A stretch of DNA of 64,000 nucleotides, from positions 1 to 64,000 of the forward strand of contig JAOAFA010000104.1 of the NCBI GenBank assembly GCA_026416535.1, in the 5' to 3' direction. Both the position numbers and the translations under genes were made by a program. Below are positions 41,061 to 51,182 of the stretch, piece by piece. Numbering within the stretch: position 1 is the stretch's first letter; each line of letters opens with the position of its first letter. Under the pieces are notes generated by a model. The model searched no databases. It saw only the letters and a program-made list of their open reading frames with translations, and was not told the DNA's origin. Origin of the DNA: Deltaproteobacteria bacterium (GTDB lineage Bacteria > Myxococcota > SpSt-1050).

Positions 41061-41181
41061 ACGTTCTCGACTGTATCGCTATACATGTATACAGTAATCT
41101 AAATTACTCCCGTGTTTTTAGAGTTTAAGGTTTTTTTTGACTTTAATAGGTAATATTATTATTATATATGGCGTTTTTTTT

Positions 41182-43023
41182 ATGAATAGGATGGCTAAGA
41201 TAATAACATTTTTTTTAATATGCAATTTGAATCTGCTATCTGCGGAGCCTATAGAAGAAAAATTTTTGGAGTTAAAAAATAGATTTGCAGAACTTAAGCA
41301 GGACAAAAAGAAGAGGCTATATAGGGTTCATTGGTCAAAGGTATCAAAAGAGCTTCTGGAATTAGCTGAAAAAGCTGAGCCAAAACTTAGAGTTAGGATA
41401 TATTTTGTCCTCGGGGAACTTTATAGAGAGTTAAGGAAGATAACTTTGTCCCCTTACGACTTCGAATCAGCTGTTGAATATTACAAGAAAGTCTCTTTTG
41501 AATTTCCAGAGTCTAATTTGGCAGACGACGCACTTTACTATCTAGGCAAGTTATATCTTGAAGTAGAGAACGATACAGATATGGCTATTAAATATTTTAA
41601 GATGATTAAAGAGAAATACCCTAAGGGGGATTACTTCGATAAAGCTATTACGATATTAAATTCGGTGCCAGATGCATATAACTTAGAGACACAAGGAGCA
41701 GAAGTAACTGACAGTGGGATTGAAGTAAAAGATACTGAGGACAAAACTGTGAAAGCTAAGATGTCCGAACAAGGCGTAGAAGGCGAGCCAACTAAGACCT
41801 TATTCACTTTAAACGAGATTAAGCTTCAAGTAGGAGAAAAGGGCGCTATATGCGAGCTATTTGTAACTGGGCAGGTTAGATATCTCTATAAAGAGTTGCC
41901 TGAAGATATAAAGGCTCAAAAGCCTCCAAGGATCTACATTGATTTGATTGATACAAAGCTTTCTGAGGGGATAAATAAATTTTATGCAATCGAGAGAGGG
42001 TTCTTGAGAACTGTAAGGGTTGGTCAGTTTGCTGACAATACAGTAAGGATTGTATTTGATTTATTGAGCATTCAAACCTATCTTATATATTCAGCAGAGA
42101 AACCCGAGAGAATAATTATTCACTTTGGAGAGCTCACAGACCTAAAACCATACGAATTAAAAAAGACAGAGATAAAAAGAACCTCAGACGTTGATTCCCA
42201 AACATTATCAAAGAGAGAGAATAAATCTCAAGAAAGCCCTGAGGAGGAGATTAACAAAACGATTGTAGAATCAATAAAAAACGATCTCAAGAAGAATATC
42301 AGTGAGAAGAAAACTGATACAATACCACTCTCAAAACAATTGGGGTTGAAGGTAAAAAAAATTGTGATTGATCCCGGCCATGGAGGTGACGATCAAGGGG
42401 CTGTAGGCAAAACCGGACTTAAAGAAAAGGATGTTACATTAGATATTGCCATCGAACTCGCAAAAATTATCAAAAAAAACACTGACATTGAAGTCATTTT
42501 AACCCGTGATTCAGATGTAAATGTAAAACTCTCAGAAAGGGCTGCAATTGCGCGAGAGAAAAAGGCCGATCTATTCTTATCTATTCACGTAAATGCAAAC
42601 AAGAATAAGAAATACTCAGGAGTGGAGGTTTATTATCTGAATAACACAGATGATAGAGCATCTCAAAAGGTCGCTATGCTTGAAAATATAAATTCTGACA
42701 AGAGCATAAGCGATCTGAAGATGACTCTCTTGGATCTCGCAATATCTGCAAATGTTGATGAGTCAATGCGACTTGCCCAGTTCGTTCAAAGTGGAATTAT
42801 CAATAAGGTGAGGAAAAAGTATCCAGATGTCAAAGACAGGGGTGTGAAATATGCACTTTTTTACGTCCTGTTTGGGACCGATATTCCGAGTATTTTGATA
42901 GAGGCCTCGTTTATTTCAAATCCCGTTGAGGAGAAGAGGTTAAAGACCAGAGAATATAAAAGGCTTATAGCTGAGGGAATATTTGATGGTGTGATGAGAT
43001 ACATAAACATATCTGATGAATAA
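41182..43023 (+). CDS. N-acetylmuramoyl-L-alanine amidase (AmiC-like) with TPR and AMIN domains
   Basis: IVIDPGHGGDDQGAVG; LSIHVNANKN; IEASFISNPVEEKRL; AMIN-like PRIYIDLIDTKL; start moved to MNRMAKII. Confidence 0.93.
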   Translation: MNRMAKIITFFLICNLNLLSAEPIEEKFLELKNRFAELKQDKKKRLYRVHWSKVSKELLELAEKAEPKLRVRIYFVLGELYRELRKITLSPYDFESAVEYYKKVSFEFPESNLADDALYYLGKLYLEVENDTDMAIKYFKMIKEKYPKGDYFDKAITILNSVPDAYNLETQGAEVTDSGIEVKDTEDKTVKAKMSEQGVEGEPTKTLFTLNEIKLQVGEKGAICELFVTGQVRYLYKELPEDIKAQKPPRIYIDLIDTKLSEGINKFYAIERGFLRTVRVGQFADNTVRIVFDLLSIQTYLIYSAEKPERIIIHFGELTDLKPYELKKTEIKRTSDVDSQTLSKRENKSQESPEEEINKTIVESIKNDLKKNISEKKTDTIPLSKQLGLKVKKIVIDPGHGGDDQGAVGKTGLKEKDVTLDIAIELAKIIKKNTDIEVILTRDSDVNVKLSERAAIAREKKADLFLSIHVNANKNKKYSGVEVYYLNNTDDRASQKVAMLENINSDKSISDLKMTLLDLAISANVDESMRLAQFVQSGIINKVRKKYPDVKDRGVKYALFYVLFGTDIPSILIEASFISNPVEEKRLKTREYKRLIAEGIFDGVMRYINISDE

Positions 43024-43038
43024 TAGAGGATTCTTATA

Positions 43039-43821
43039 ATGTTTGAGAGGTTACCTGATATTCAAAACCGAATTGATGGGCGCAACATACCGATAGATCA
43101 AGTTGGTGTAAGTGGGATAAGACTTCCTATAACAGTCTTGGATAAAGAAAGGGGCGTTCAACATACTATAGGAGAATTTCACATAACAGTCGATTTACAG
43201 CGAAATATAAAAGGAACCCATATGAGTCGATTTATAGAGGAGATAAATAACTTCAGAGAAGGCTTATCAACCAGAAATATTGGGAACCTTGCAGAAAACA
43301 TCAGAAAGAGATTTGATGCAAAGAGCGTGTCAATATTTGTCTCCTTCCCTTTCTTCAAGATAAAAGTGGCTCCAGTCTCAAAGGTTCCGTCGTTGATGGA
43401 GTATAATTGTAAATTATACTTCTCACGTAGGAAAAAAGATGATATCGTAATCCAGGTAGATGTGCCTGTAACCACATTATGTCCTTGCTCAAAAGAGATA
43501 TCCCGCTATGGTGCACATAATCAACGAACGATTGTGTCCATAGCTGTCAGATACAAAAAGTTCATCTGGATTGAAGAGCTGATAAAACTTGCGGAGTCAG
43601 CTGGTAGTTGTGAAATCTATAGTCTTTTGAAGAGAGTGGATGAGAAATATGTTACAGAAAAGGCATACAGAAATCCAATGTTTGTTGAAGATGTAGTAAG
43701 GAAGCTTTCCGAAAGGCTTAGTAAAAATGAGAAGGTTAAGTGGTTTATGGTAAGGGCAGAGAGTATAGAATCTATACATAATCATAATGCCTTTGCCTGT
43801 ATCGTAAAAAGGAAGAGATAA
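43039..43821 (+). CDS. folE2: GTP cyclohydrolase FolE2
   Basis: LPDIQNRIDGRNIPIDQVGVSGIRLPI; VTTLCPCSKEISRYGAHNQRT; ESIHNHNAFA. Confidence 0.95.
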   Translation: MFERLPDIQNRIDGRNIPIDQVGVSGIRLPITVLDKERGVQHTIGEFHITVDLQRNIKGTHMSRFIEEINNFREGLSTRNIGNLAENIRKRFDAKSVSIFVSFPFFKIKVAPVSKVPSLMEYNCKLYFSRRKKDDIVIQVDVPVTTLCPCSKEISRYGAHNQRTIVSIAVRYKKFIWIEELIKLAESAGSCEIYSLLKRVDEKYVTEKAYRNPMFVEDVVRKLSERLSKNEKVKWFMVRAESIESIHNHNAFACIVKRKR

Positions 43822-43889
43822 AATGAAACTAAGTCTCAAAATTCTATCGAAAGTATTGAACTTAAATTATATAAGGAGAGTATAGGTAT

Positions 43890-44606
43890 ATGGAAGACAA
43901 TAAGATTGATATATCAATTGTTATTCCAGTGTATAACGAGGAGAGTATACTACATAAGTCTATTGAAGAACTTCACAGTATGATGGTTGGTTTTGGGCGG
44001 AATTTTGAAATTATTATCTCCGAAAACGGCTCCAAGGATAAAACTAGGGAGATACTTGAAGAGCTATGCAAAAAGTTTAAAGAGGTGAGGTACTTGACAT
44101 CAGAGAATCCTGACTATGGGGCAGCCTTGAAAAAAGGTATACTTGCAGCAAAAGGCGACATAGTCATCTGTGACGAGATCGACCTGGGGATATACAACTT
44201 CTACAAAAGTTCTATCCAGATTTTGGCTAATGATGAGGCTGATTTGGTCATAGGCTCCAAACTTTTGAGTGGCGCCAGGGATGAAAGACCTTTTCTTAGA
44301 CATCTTGCAACAATCATTATAAATCTACTTTTAAGACTCCTACTCGGTTTTAAGGGCTCTGATACCCATGGGCTAAAATCGTTTAGACGTGAAAAGTTAT
44401 TACCGATCGTTAATAAGTGTTTAGTAACAAAGGATCTCTTCGCTAGTGAATTTGTAATAAGAGCTGAGAGAGAGAATATTAGGATTAAGGAGATACCACT
44501 TGATGTCAAGGAGAAGAGGACACCGTCCATAAACCTTTTTAGAAGAGTTCCTAACGTCTTAAAAAACTTGATAAAACTTTTTTATGTGTTAAGAATTAAA
44601 GGATAA
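43890..44606 (+). CDS. Family 2 glycosyltransferase
   Basis: ISIVIPVYNEESIL; IISENGSKDKT; GADYGAALKKG-like region (NPDYGAALKKGIL). Confidence 0.9.
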   Translation: MEDNKIDISIVIPVYNEESILHKSIEELHSMMVGFGRNFEIIISENGSKDKTREILEELCKKFKEVRYLTSENPDYGAALKKGILAAKGDIVICDEIDLGIYNFYKSSIQILANDEADLVIGSKLLSGARDERPFLRHLATIIINLLLRLLLGFKGSDTHGLKSFRREKLLPIVNKCLVTKDLFASEFVIRAERENIRIKEIPLDVKEKRTPSINLFRRVPNVLKNLIKLFYVLRIKG

Positions 44607-44612
44607 GATCAA

Positions 44613-44960
44613 TTGAAAGGAGGGCAAAAGATAATGATTCAGGAAAGGAGGAAGGAAGAAAGAAAGAGTTGCTATATTGAGGCTCATTATGAAAGTCCCA
44701 CACTTAGTCTTAATGTAGTTGTCAGAAACATATCAAGTGGAGGATGCTTTATTAATACTCCCTATCTAGACATAGTTGGAACATGTGGAATGCTCTTTTT
44801 AAATCTTCCACAAAAGAGAGGGACAATAGCAATTCCATCCAAGGTGATTTACACAAGAGACAGAGACATAGATAACTCTGGGATGGGCATAAAGTTTTTA
44901 TATTATTCCTCAGATGATATCCTTAGAATTAAGGAAATTTTAAATGAGCTGGAGTACTAG
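44613..44960 (+). CDS. PilZ-domain protein
   Basis: ERRKEERKSCYIEAHYE...NISSGGCFI...GMGIKFL; start codon uncertain (internal ATG near 44634). Confidence 0.82.
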   Translation: MKGGQKIMIQERRKEERKSCYIEAHYESPTLSLNVVVRNISSGGCFINTPYLDIVGTCGMLFLNLPQKRGTIAIPSKVIYTRDRDIDNSGMGIKFLYYSSDDILRIKEILNELEY

Positions 44961-44968
44961 ATGTAGGA

Positions 44969-46300
44969 TTACTTTATAACGTCGGGTACTGGTTCTGGTG
45001 CATCTTTGTATCCTAAAAGTTTTCTTAAAGAGAATCCCACAAATGGTTGTTGAGGGACGGGGATCTTCCCAGCTGCTATCCATACCAGGCCCTTCTCTGG
45101 GTCGAAAACAATGGCGAATAGCGCACCATATGTTGCGATACTTTTACCATTATCAAACTCATCTATGGGTGATTCTTCCCCAGTGTATGGGTTTATCCTA
45201 TCTCTTAAGACTTTGACTAAATTCTCTGGGTCAAGCATTCCATAGAGCGTGTCCTTACCATTGGGTTCAAGCAGTTGTGCATATCTGTCATATCTCAGGA
45301 TATTTGCCTCTTTTGTAGGTTCTTTGTCATAGTCTTTAGTCTCTTCAGCTAAGAAATGATTAGTAACGTATATAACACCATTCGAGTCCATTCTCCTCTC
45401 ACCTATATGCTTTGCTGTCATCTCAAATACTGATGCGGTCTTATTTTTACCATCAGCAATCATGAATATCTCTGTGCTCATATGCCTTTCTTTCAGTATT
45501 ATATCTCTAGCCTCATCAAGATTGTGAGCCTCTCTTACAATCTTAGCAAGCATCTGTACATGGCTTCGACCCTCGAGGGATGTCTGAGAAACATCTCTTG
45601 GATGAGCCTCATTAGATGCAATAGAGATACCCTCTACATTCATTGCAGAGTACGGGCTCAGATTCGCTGGGAATCCTATATACATGTGGGGTATCCCACC
45701 CTTAGGTTGCCTTACAAATATCGTCGGATTTTCAAGTATGTAGTCAATCTTAGACCAATCAAGTATCCTCCCGTGGTAAAGCCTCTTATCTCTTGTAGCA
45801 TTATGTGCTACCGCCGCTTGAGAACAGGCCTGCTTTGGCATACCATTCAAGAGATACTCCATAAACACATCCCCAAAATTTAAAATTATACACTTCTGAT
45901 AGGACCAACCAGTATCTTTTGCTGCATCTACAAGACCCTTGCATTCTTCTATGATCTCGGGATAACTCTGTTTAATAGCTATGTCTATCACCCCCATATC
46001 CCTTGCCATCTCCTCCTGCTGAGATAAGATAGGGTCTTTTTTGATAAACTCAAGACCTTTTTTTAGCTCATCTCTCAAAAGGGTTCCGTGTTGGTAACCC
46101 ATCTCATAAGGGGTCCCTTTTAGCCAAACAACCTTAAATATTCCTATCTGTTCTTTCTTTGGCTCAACAGATGGATATCTGGAGTCTTCGCCAATTGTTG
46201 AATCAAGGAAGGCATCCGAAAAATCAGGATGTGTATCGGTATCTCTATTTGAACAACCAAAAGTTAATAAACACAATAAAAGAAATAACCCCTTTTTCAT
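44969..46300 (-). CDS. C45-family (AAT-like) Ntn-hydrolase lipoprotein
   Basis: Lipobox TFGC followed by acidic linker; GYQHGTLLRDEL; ACSQAAVAHNATRDKRLYHGRILDW nucleophile region; SNEAHPRD. Confidence 0.8.
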   Translation of the reverse strand: MKKGLFLLLCLLTFGCSNRDTDTHPDFSDAFLDSTIGEDSRYPSVEPKKEQIGIFKVVWLKGTPYEMGYQHGTLLRDELKKGLEFIKKDPILSQQEEMARDMGVIDIAIKQSYPEIIEECKGLVDAAKDTGWSYQKCIILNFGDVFMEYLLNGMPKQACSQAAVAHNATRDKRLYHGRILDWSKIDYILENPTIFVRQPKGGIPHMYIGFPANLSPYSAMNVEGISIASNEAHPRDVSQTSLEGRSHVQMLAKIVREAHNLDEARDIILKERHMSTEIFMIADGKNKTASVFEMTAKHIGERRMDSNGVIYVTNHFLAEETKDYDKEPTKEANILRYDRYAQLLEPNGKDTLYGMLDPENLVKVLRDRINPYTGEESPIDEFDNGKSIATYGALFAIVFDPEKGLVWIAAGKIPVPQQPFVGFSLRKLLGYKDAPEPVPDVIK

Positions 46301-46312
46301 AAGAGCTCTCCC

Positions 46313-47647
46313 CTATTTATAACCAGAAAAATACTTACTGTGGACACAAAGAAATTCCTTTAGTATTTTACCAGCAACTCTCTCTCCTATAAGTGGATGA
46401 ACTGATAGTGCCTTCTCAGCAAGAGTGAGAGATTTGTTGAGAATAGCCTGGGCCGCCACATTTTCATATTCAGCAACCCTTTTTACAGTCTCAATAACAC
46501 TTTCAGGTAATTCAAATTCAATCTGCTTAGAATTGATACTCCCTCCTCTTATATAGCAGAACTTCTCAACCACGTATTCATCAGGTAAAAAGTTAAGTGT
46601 CCCTTTGTTGGGTAGAATCATTGGTATATTCAGATCTTTCTTCTCTCTTATTGCGGATATAATTCTCAATGCAACCTCGGCATACCCCTCTGACTCATTT
46701 TCAACAACCCGTCTCTTAATATTGTGGTATGCATAAGACATATATGTTTCGAATCGGTTATTGAGGTATTTCTCATATATCTGAATAAGTCTCTCAGGAT
46801 TTTCTTCCTTTAACAGATTTTCGACAAGCTCTCTATTGACTCTAAGCAGGTATTCTCCCCTTGTCTCAGCCTCGCTCATCATTCCTTTTAGTGCATCCTG
46901 TGAGCAGTAGTAATAATAGAGATATTCATTCTTAAAGAGTCCATCCTTTACAAAGATAGACCTTTCGAAAGGCCCATGGGCGATATTATAAAATTCTTCA
47001 CTCATTATGAGCTCTGGTAGTATATCTCTTGAGTCAGACAGTAGTCTTGTAGTCCAGCTAAGATGGTTTAAGCCCACTATCTCTGATTCAAAACTAAATC
47101 TATCTCTTTTAAGGAATTCTGAGGCATAAATCCTACAAGCATCGGCTGAATCACAGATGCCTATAACATCTTCAAAACCGGCAATATTAAGTGCTCTCAC
47201 AACAATTCCAGCGGGATTCGTAAAGTTGATAAGAATACAATTTGGACTCCTCTTTCTTATCTCTTCTGAATAACTAATGAGAGAAGGGATGCTCCTTGCT
47301 GCAAATGAAAACCCTGCAGCACCCGTAGTCTCTTGACCAATTATATTATATCTTAAGCAAATCCTCTCATCTATGGCCCTACCTTCCTCAAAACCCTCTC
47401 TAATAGTGAATACTACCGCATCAAGATTGTCAGAGAATTCTTCAATAGAACTACACTTGATAAGATCAATTTTCTTACCACTCTTGCTTATTATTGCTGA
47501 GGCAAGTTTGAGGATTGCATCTGTCTTTCTTGCATCGATGTCATATACTCTTACTTCCTCGAGCGCCTCTCCAAAATTGAAATCACTGAGCATCCTAATG
47601 ATTATTGGTGATCTAATACCCCCACCACCCAGAATTCCAATATTCAT
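46313..47647 (-). CDS. Glycoside hydrolase family 4 (6-phospho-beta-glucosidase-like)
   Basis: IGILGGGGIRSPIIIRML; NFTNPAGIVVRAL; GICDSADACRI; VGLNHLSW. Confidence 0.92.
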   Translation of the reverse strand: MNIGILGGGGIRSPIIIRMLSDFNFGEALEEVRVYDIDARKTDAILKLASAIISKSGKKIDLIKCSSIEEFSDNLDAVVFTIREGFEEGRAIDERICLRYNIIGQETTGAAGFSFAARSIPSLISYSEEIRKRSPNCILINFTNPAGIVVRALNIAGFEDVIGICDSADACRIYASEFLKRDRFSFESEIVGLNHLSWTTRLLSDSRDILPELIMSEEFYNIAHGPFERSIFVKDGLFKNEYLYYYYCSQDALKGMMSEAETRGEYLLRVNRELVENLLKEENPERLIQIYEKYLNNRFETYMSYAYHNIKRRVVENESEGYAEVALRIISAIREKKDLNIPMILPNKGTLNFLPDEYVVEKFCYIRGGSINSKQIEFELPESVIETVKRVAEYENVAAQAILNKSLTLAEKALSVHPLIGERVAGKILKEFLCVHSKYFSGYK

Positions 47648-48630
47648 TTGGATACCTCCGCTTGCTTTTTTATATCTCCTAATAAGAACAATCCCTTGTT
47701 TAGGTAGTACAAACCCATAATTACTTGACCTAAGATAAAGACCATATTTGAGGCAAATGTAGAGGCAAGTATATCAGCCTTCTCTCCATATCTTTCCAGG
47801 AGTATAAGGCTCATGCCTTGGAATGTCCCCAGTCCAGATGGAGTTATCGGTATGGCCCCTATAAAAAGTGATAAAATAACTAAGGAGATACCCTCTGAAT
47901 AAGGAACCTTTATATTAAAAAACCATAGCGCCATGACCATGTAAAACGCCTTCAAAAAGATCCTGGGAATTCTTACTATTAATATTGTAATCAGGTCTGG
48001 AAATGGGATAAGAATCAGAGCCCCAAGGAGTTGTCCTATTTTGTTGGACATGAGAAGAGATGAGACCCTCAGTTTATCATTTTTGAATAGCCACATAATC
48101 GAAAATCTCACGACAAGATACACAGGTATAACCATCATTAGACCCATAATTAGATAAGGCACAAAACTCGCTACGCCAATAACCTCTTTTTTGATACTCA
48201 ATCCCAAAGCAATTGTAAGGGATACAATATCTATAAACAACAGCAGCAACAGTGCCCCACCCACATAAAAGAAAGGAAGGCCCGATTTTTTATGATAGTA
48301 ATATCCAATACTCATTTGCCCTATTGCCTGATTTAAAAACCCAATAAGTCCCGAAATAGATTTTACAATGAGCATCTCATTAAAACTTGTATAGATTACC
48401 GATTTATCAATGAGCAGTTTAGTTCCTAAAACATCTACCAAAAAGACAATAAAAAAGAACACAATGCTTGCAGGGATGAAGTAATCATATCTCCCTCTTG
48501 ATAGAGAATCTACAAATCTCTCTAAAGAAACTACGTTTATTAGGTATAGCAGTATGACTATTCCTAATATGTAAGGAAAGAGTTTCCTGCCATAGTGCAG
48601 AAGTTTATTTTTACCTTCAATATTACCCAC
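47644..48630 (-). CDS. UPF0104/lysylphosphatidylglycerol synthase TM-region-like flippase
   Basis: Multi-pass TM; IPITPSGLGTFQG motif; ATG overlaps the GH4 gene in ATGA fashion. Confidence 0.85.
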   Translation of the reverse strand: MGNIEGKNKLLHYGRKLFPYILGIVILLYLINVVSLERFVDSLSRGRYDYFIPASIVFFFIVFLVDVLGTKLLIDKSVIYTSFNEMLIVKSISGLIGFLNQAIGQMSIGYYYHKKSGLPFFYVGGALLLLLFIDIVSLTIALGLSIKKEVIGVASFVPYLIMGLMMVIPVYLVVRFSIMWLFKNDKLRVSSLLMSNKIGQLLGALILIPFPDLITILIVRIPRIFLKAFYMVMALWFFNIKVPYSEGISLVILSLFIGAIPITPSGLGTFQGMSLILLERYGEKADILASTFASNMVFILGQVIMGLYYLNKGLFLLGDIKKQAEVSK

Positions 48631-48639
48631 AATATCCTG

Positions 48640-50790
48640 TTACTCAATTAGATTACAAGAACATGATGAGCCTGAGGTCTCATCTGACCCATAAATATCC
48701 CTTGAAATACCACCATCTTTTTCAACGTAAACATCAGGATAAGGTAAGCTACCATCTATTGAAGTGGTATCTTTCATAGGTACATCAACAGATATGTCAA
48801 GTGCCGGACCAAAATCATATCCCGCATCCTGAATAGGAACCTCTTTCTCGTCAATACACTGACCATCATAGCAAACCGCCGGTTCAGGACAATCTATTCT
48901 AAAACACGGATCATCCACACATTGGCCATCCTTACAGATTCTCCCCCATGCACAAATAACACCCCAGCATCTATCCTCAACGCAATTCCCCTCAACACAG
49001 GTCTTACCGAATTCACACCTTACATTAAAACATTTATCTTCGACACACTCCCCGTCAACACATCTCTTGCCACTTTCACACTTAACCTGATAACAACTCT
49101 TTACACAGAAACCATCACGGCAGAACTCATTTGGTTCACAATTTATATTCTTACATGGATTATCTATGCAGTTACTGTTTTTACATACCTTCCCTTCTTC
49201 GCACCCCATCACATAGCATGTTCCATCTAAACAAGCTCCATTTTTGCATATCCAATTTTCCGGACATACGAGAGACTCACAGGGGTCGATACATCTCCCG
49301 TCCTGACATATCTTCCCTTCTGGACATTCTACATCAAAACACTTATCATCTTTTAAGCACCATCCCTCTTTATTACATCTTCTACCTGTCGGGCACTCAT
49401 TATTAACACATGCAACTACGCACTGCCCTTTATAGCAGACCGCCTCTCCTCCACAGAGGTCCTTCCCCTCATCTACTTTTCCATTACAATTATTGTCAAC
49501 CCCATCACAAACTTCTTGTGGAGTGGGACCACACCCCCCACAACCATTATTCGGCAAGGGCGCATCACAGGACTTTTCATCCCATTTGCCATTTAAACAA
49601 TATTCATAGCCAGTTCCACATTGATTTGCACAAGGTCTCCTCATGACCTGATTATTCTCGTTCTCATCTGTAAATCCATCGCAATCATTGTCTATTCCAT
49701 CACATTGTTCTTGTGAAGGGGAGTATATTTGGATGCACTTCAAGACACTCCCCTCACACCTGTTTATTCCATATTTGCATATTCCAAACTTACCTGTATC
49801 ACATTCTTTGTTCTCATCTTCGTAAGATGGAGCGGTGCAATTAACCCACTTCCCCCTTTCGCAGCTTTCTACCCCTTTAGTGTTGCAAGCCCCCTCACAT
49901 TCCCTAGTAAGACCATCGTCTGTCTTGCCATTACAGTCATTATCTATCCCATCACAAATCTCTTTTGGAATCGTGATATTAAGAATTTTATTAAGTTCGT
50001 TTGCAAGTGTCTGTGGATCACTTGCGTTATACGCTTTATTATTAACTGCTGTCCCACCTGCTATTGCCATATCATTTAATGATTGGGCCCCTTTCGTGTT
50101 GTCACCATAGCCTATGACAAACGTCTTGATATCATAATAATTAGACTGGTATTGCGTAGCTCTAAGTTTAAGTACGGCGCCTACGGGATCACCACCGCAC
50201 GTCTCCTCACCATCAGTTAGAAGTATAACAAAATAAGGTCTACAATCTCTTACAGGATCTGATGGGAGTAGTTGGTTTACAAAATAATCCCTCATTGACA
50301 AGAGGGCCTTATCAATAGGTGTTGAACCATCAGCTCTCAATTCCTTATTCTGAGGATAGTTTTCATTATTATCCATCCATGACAAAATCTCCTGGGTATT
50401 TCCATCTCTTATTGGCACAAGAACCTCTCCTCCCTTTAGGCAGTTCTCACTTCCATCATAGTTAATAGTTCTTCCGCCATAAGCACTAGAAGGATTGCTC
50501 ACACCCTCTTTCTGATAGAACCTCCCAAGTCCAAATGTTATTTTATTTTGGAACGATTGAACCACTGAAGTCAAAACACTCTTTGCAGTGTATATCTTTG
50601 AGTTCTTACCCTCTCCATTACATGGGCTCCCATTTGAACCGTCACAATATTGTTCTACACCCTGCGGATTTTCAGTCATAGAGCCGGATGAGTCAAAGAG
50701 AATAAGCACATACGGCTTAATTGTCTGTGCATCGAGAACGACAGAAAACATTACAAATGAAACTAAGAGATAAAGATATTTCATTTTCAT
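48640..50790 (-). CDS. Secreted vWA protein with MopE-like and tandem Cys-rich repeats, Asp-rich spacer and CSCNLIE tail
   Basis: Signal peptide; LFDSSGSMTENP MIDAS; CDGIDNDCNGKTDDG, CDGIDNDCDGFTDE, CDGVDNNCNGKVDEG; ends SGSSCSCNLIE. Confidence 0.92.
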   Translation of the reverse strand: MKMKYLYLLVSFVMFSVVLDAQTIKPYVLILFDSSGSMTENPQGVEQYCDGSNGSPCNGEGKNSKIYTAKSVLTSVVQSFQNKITFGLGRFYQKEGVSNPSSAYGGRTINYDGSENCLKGGEVLVPIRDGNTQEILSWMDNNENYPQNKELRADGSTPIDKALLSMRDYFVNQLLPSDPVRDCRPYFVILLTDGEETCGGDPVGAVLKLRATQYQSNYYDIKTFVIGYGDNTKGAQSLNDMAIAGGTAVNNKAYNASDPQTLANELNKILNITIPKEICDGIDNDCNGKTDDGLTRECEGACNTKGVESCERGKWVNCTAPSYEDENKECDTGKFGICKYGINRCEGSVLKCIQIYSPSQEQCDGIDNDCDGFTDENENNQVMRRPCANQCGTGYEYCLNGKWDEKSCDAPLPNNGCGGCGPTPQEVCDGVDNNCNGKVDEGKDLCGGEAVCYKGQCVVACVNNECPTGRRCNKEGWCLKDDKCFDVECPEGKICQDGRCIDPCESLVCPENWICKNGACLDGTCYVMGCEEGKVCKNSNCIDNPCKNINCEPNEFCRDGFCVKSCYQVKCESGKRCVDGECVEDKCFNVRCEFGKTCVEGNCVEDRCWGVICAWGRICKDGQCVDDPCFRIDCPEPAVCYDGQCIDEKEVPIQDAGYDFGPALDISVDVPMKDTTSIDGSLPYPDVYVEKDGGISRDIYGSDETSGSSCSCNLIE
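48845..49430 (-). repeat. About nine tandem ~20-residue Cys-rich repeats (CxxxxCxxGxxCxxGxC-like) within the vWA protein
   Basis: CFDVECPEGKICQDGRC, CESLVCPENWICKNGAC, CYVMGCEEGKVCKNSNC, CYQVKCESGKRCVDGEC, CFNVRCEFGKTCVEGNC, CWGVICAWGRICKDGQC, CFRIDCPEPAVCYDGQC. Confidence 0.9.
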
Positions 50791-51182
50791 ATCACCTTCT
50801 CCTTAAAACATATAAATATTATCACAACTTTACCCTAATATAAATAAAATTCATAAAAAAGATATTATGCCGTTTTATACTGTTACCGCCATAAACTACC
50901 TTTAGATAAGGATAAACAAGTGAGTAAGATGGGTTTTGAATAGATAAGTTTGCAGTTCGAAAACCAACCCGTAAACTTTATTTCGCTACTATTATCTCTC
51001 TAGCTGACACATAAAAATAGTCTTTGGTAATATGAAATGGAGTATTTCATTTTTGATGACTCGAACAGTATAAGGTAATGTATCTTTAGATTGAATAAGA
51101 CTTTGAACATTTATGTTTAAATGTAAGGATTCTTAATATTTTGAGAGGGGAATTAAGAGGGTAGGAAGACTAATTAAAACAT

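Noticed and set aside
48922-50110. Several plus-strand ORFs opposite the vWA/Cys-rich gene (e.g. 102, 91, 116 aa)
   Set aside because: Antisense to a long gene with strong domain evidence; repeated Cys codons create open complementary frames.
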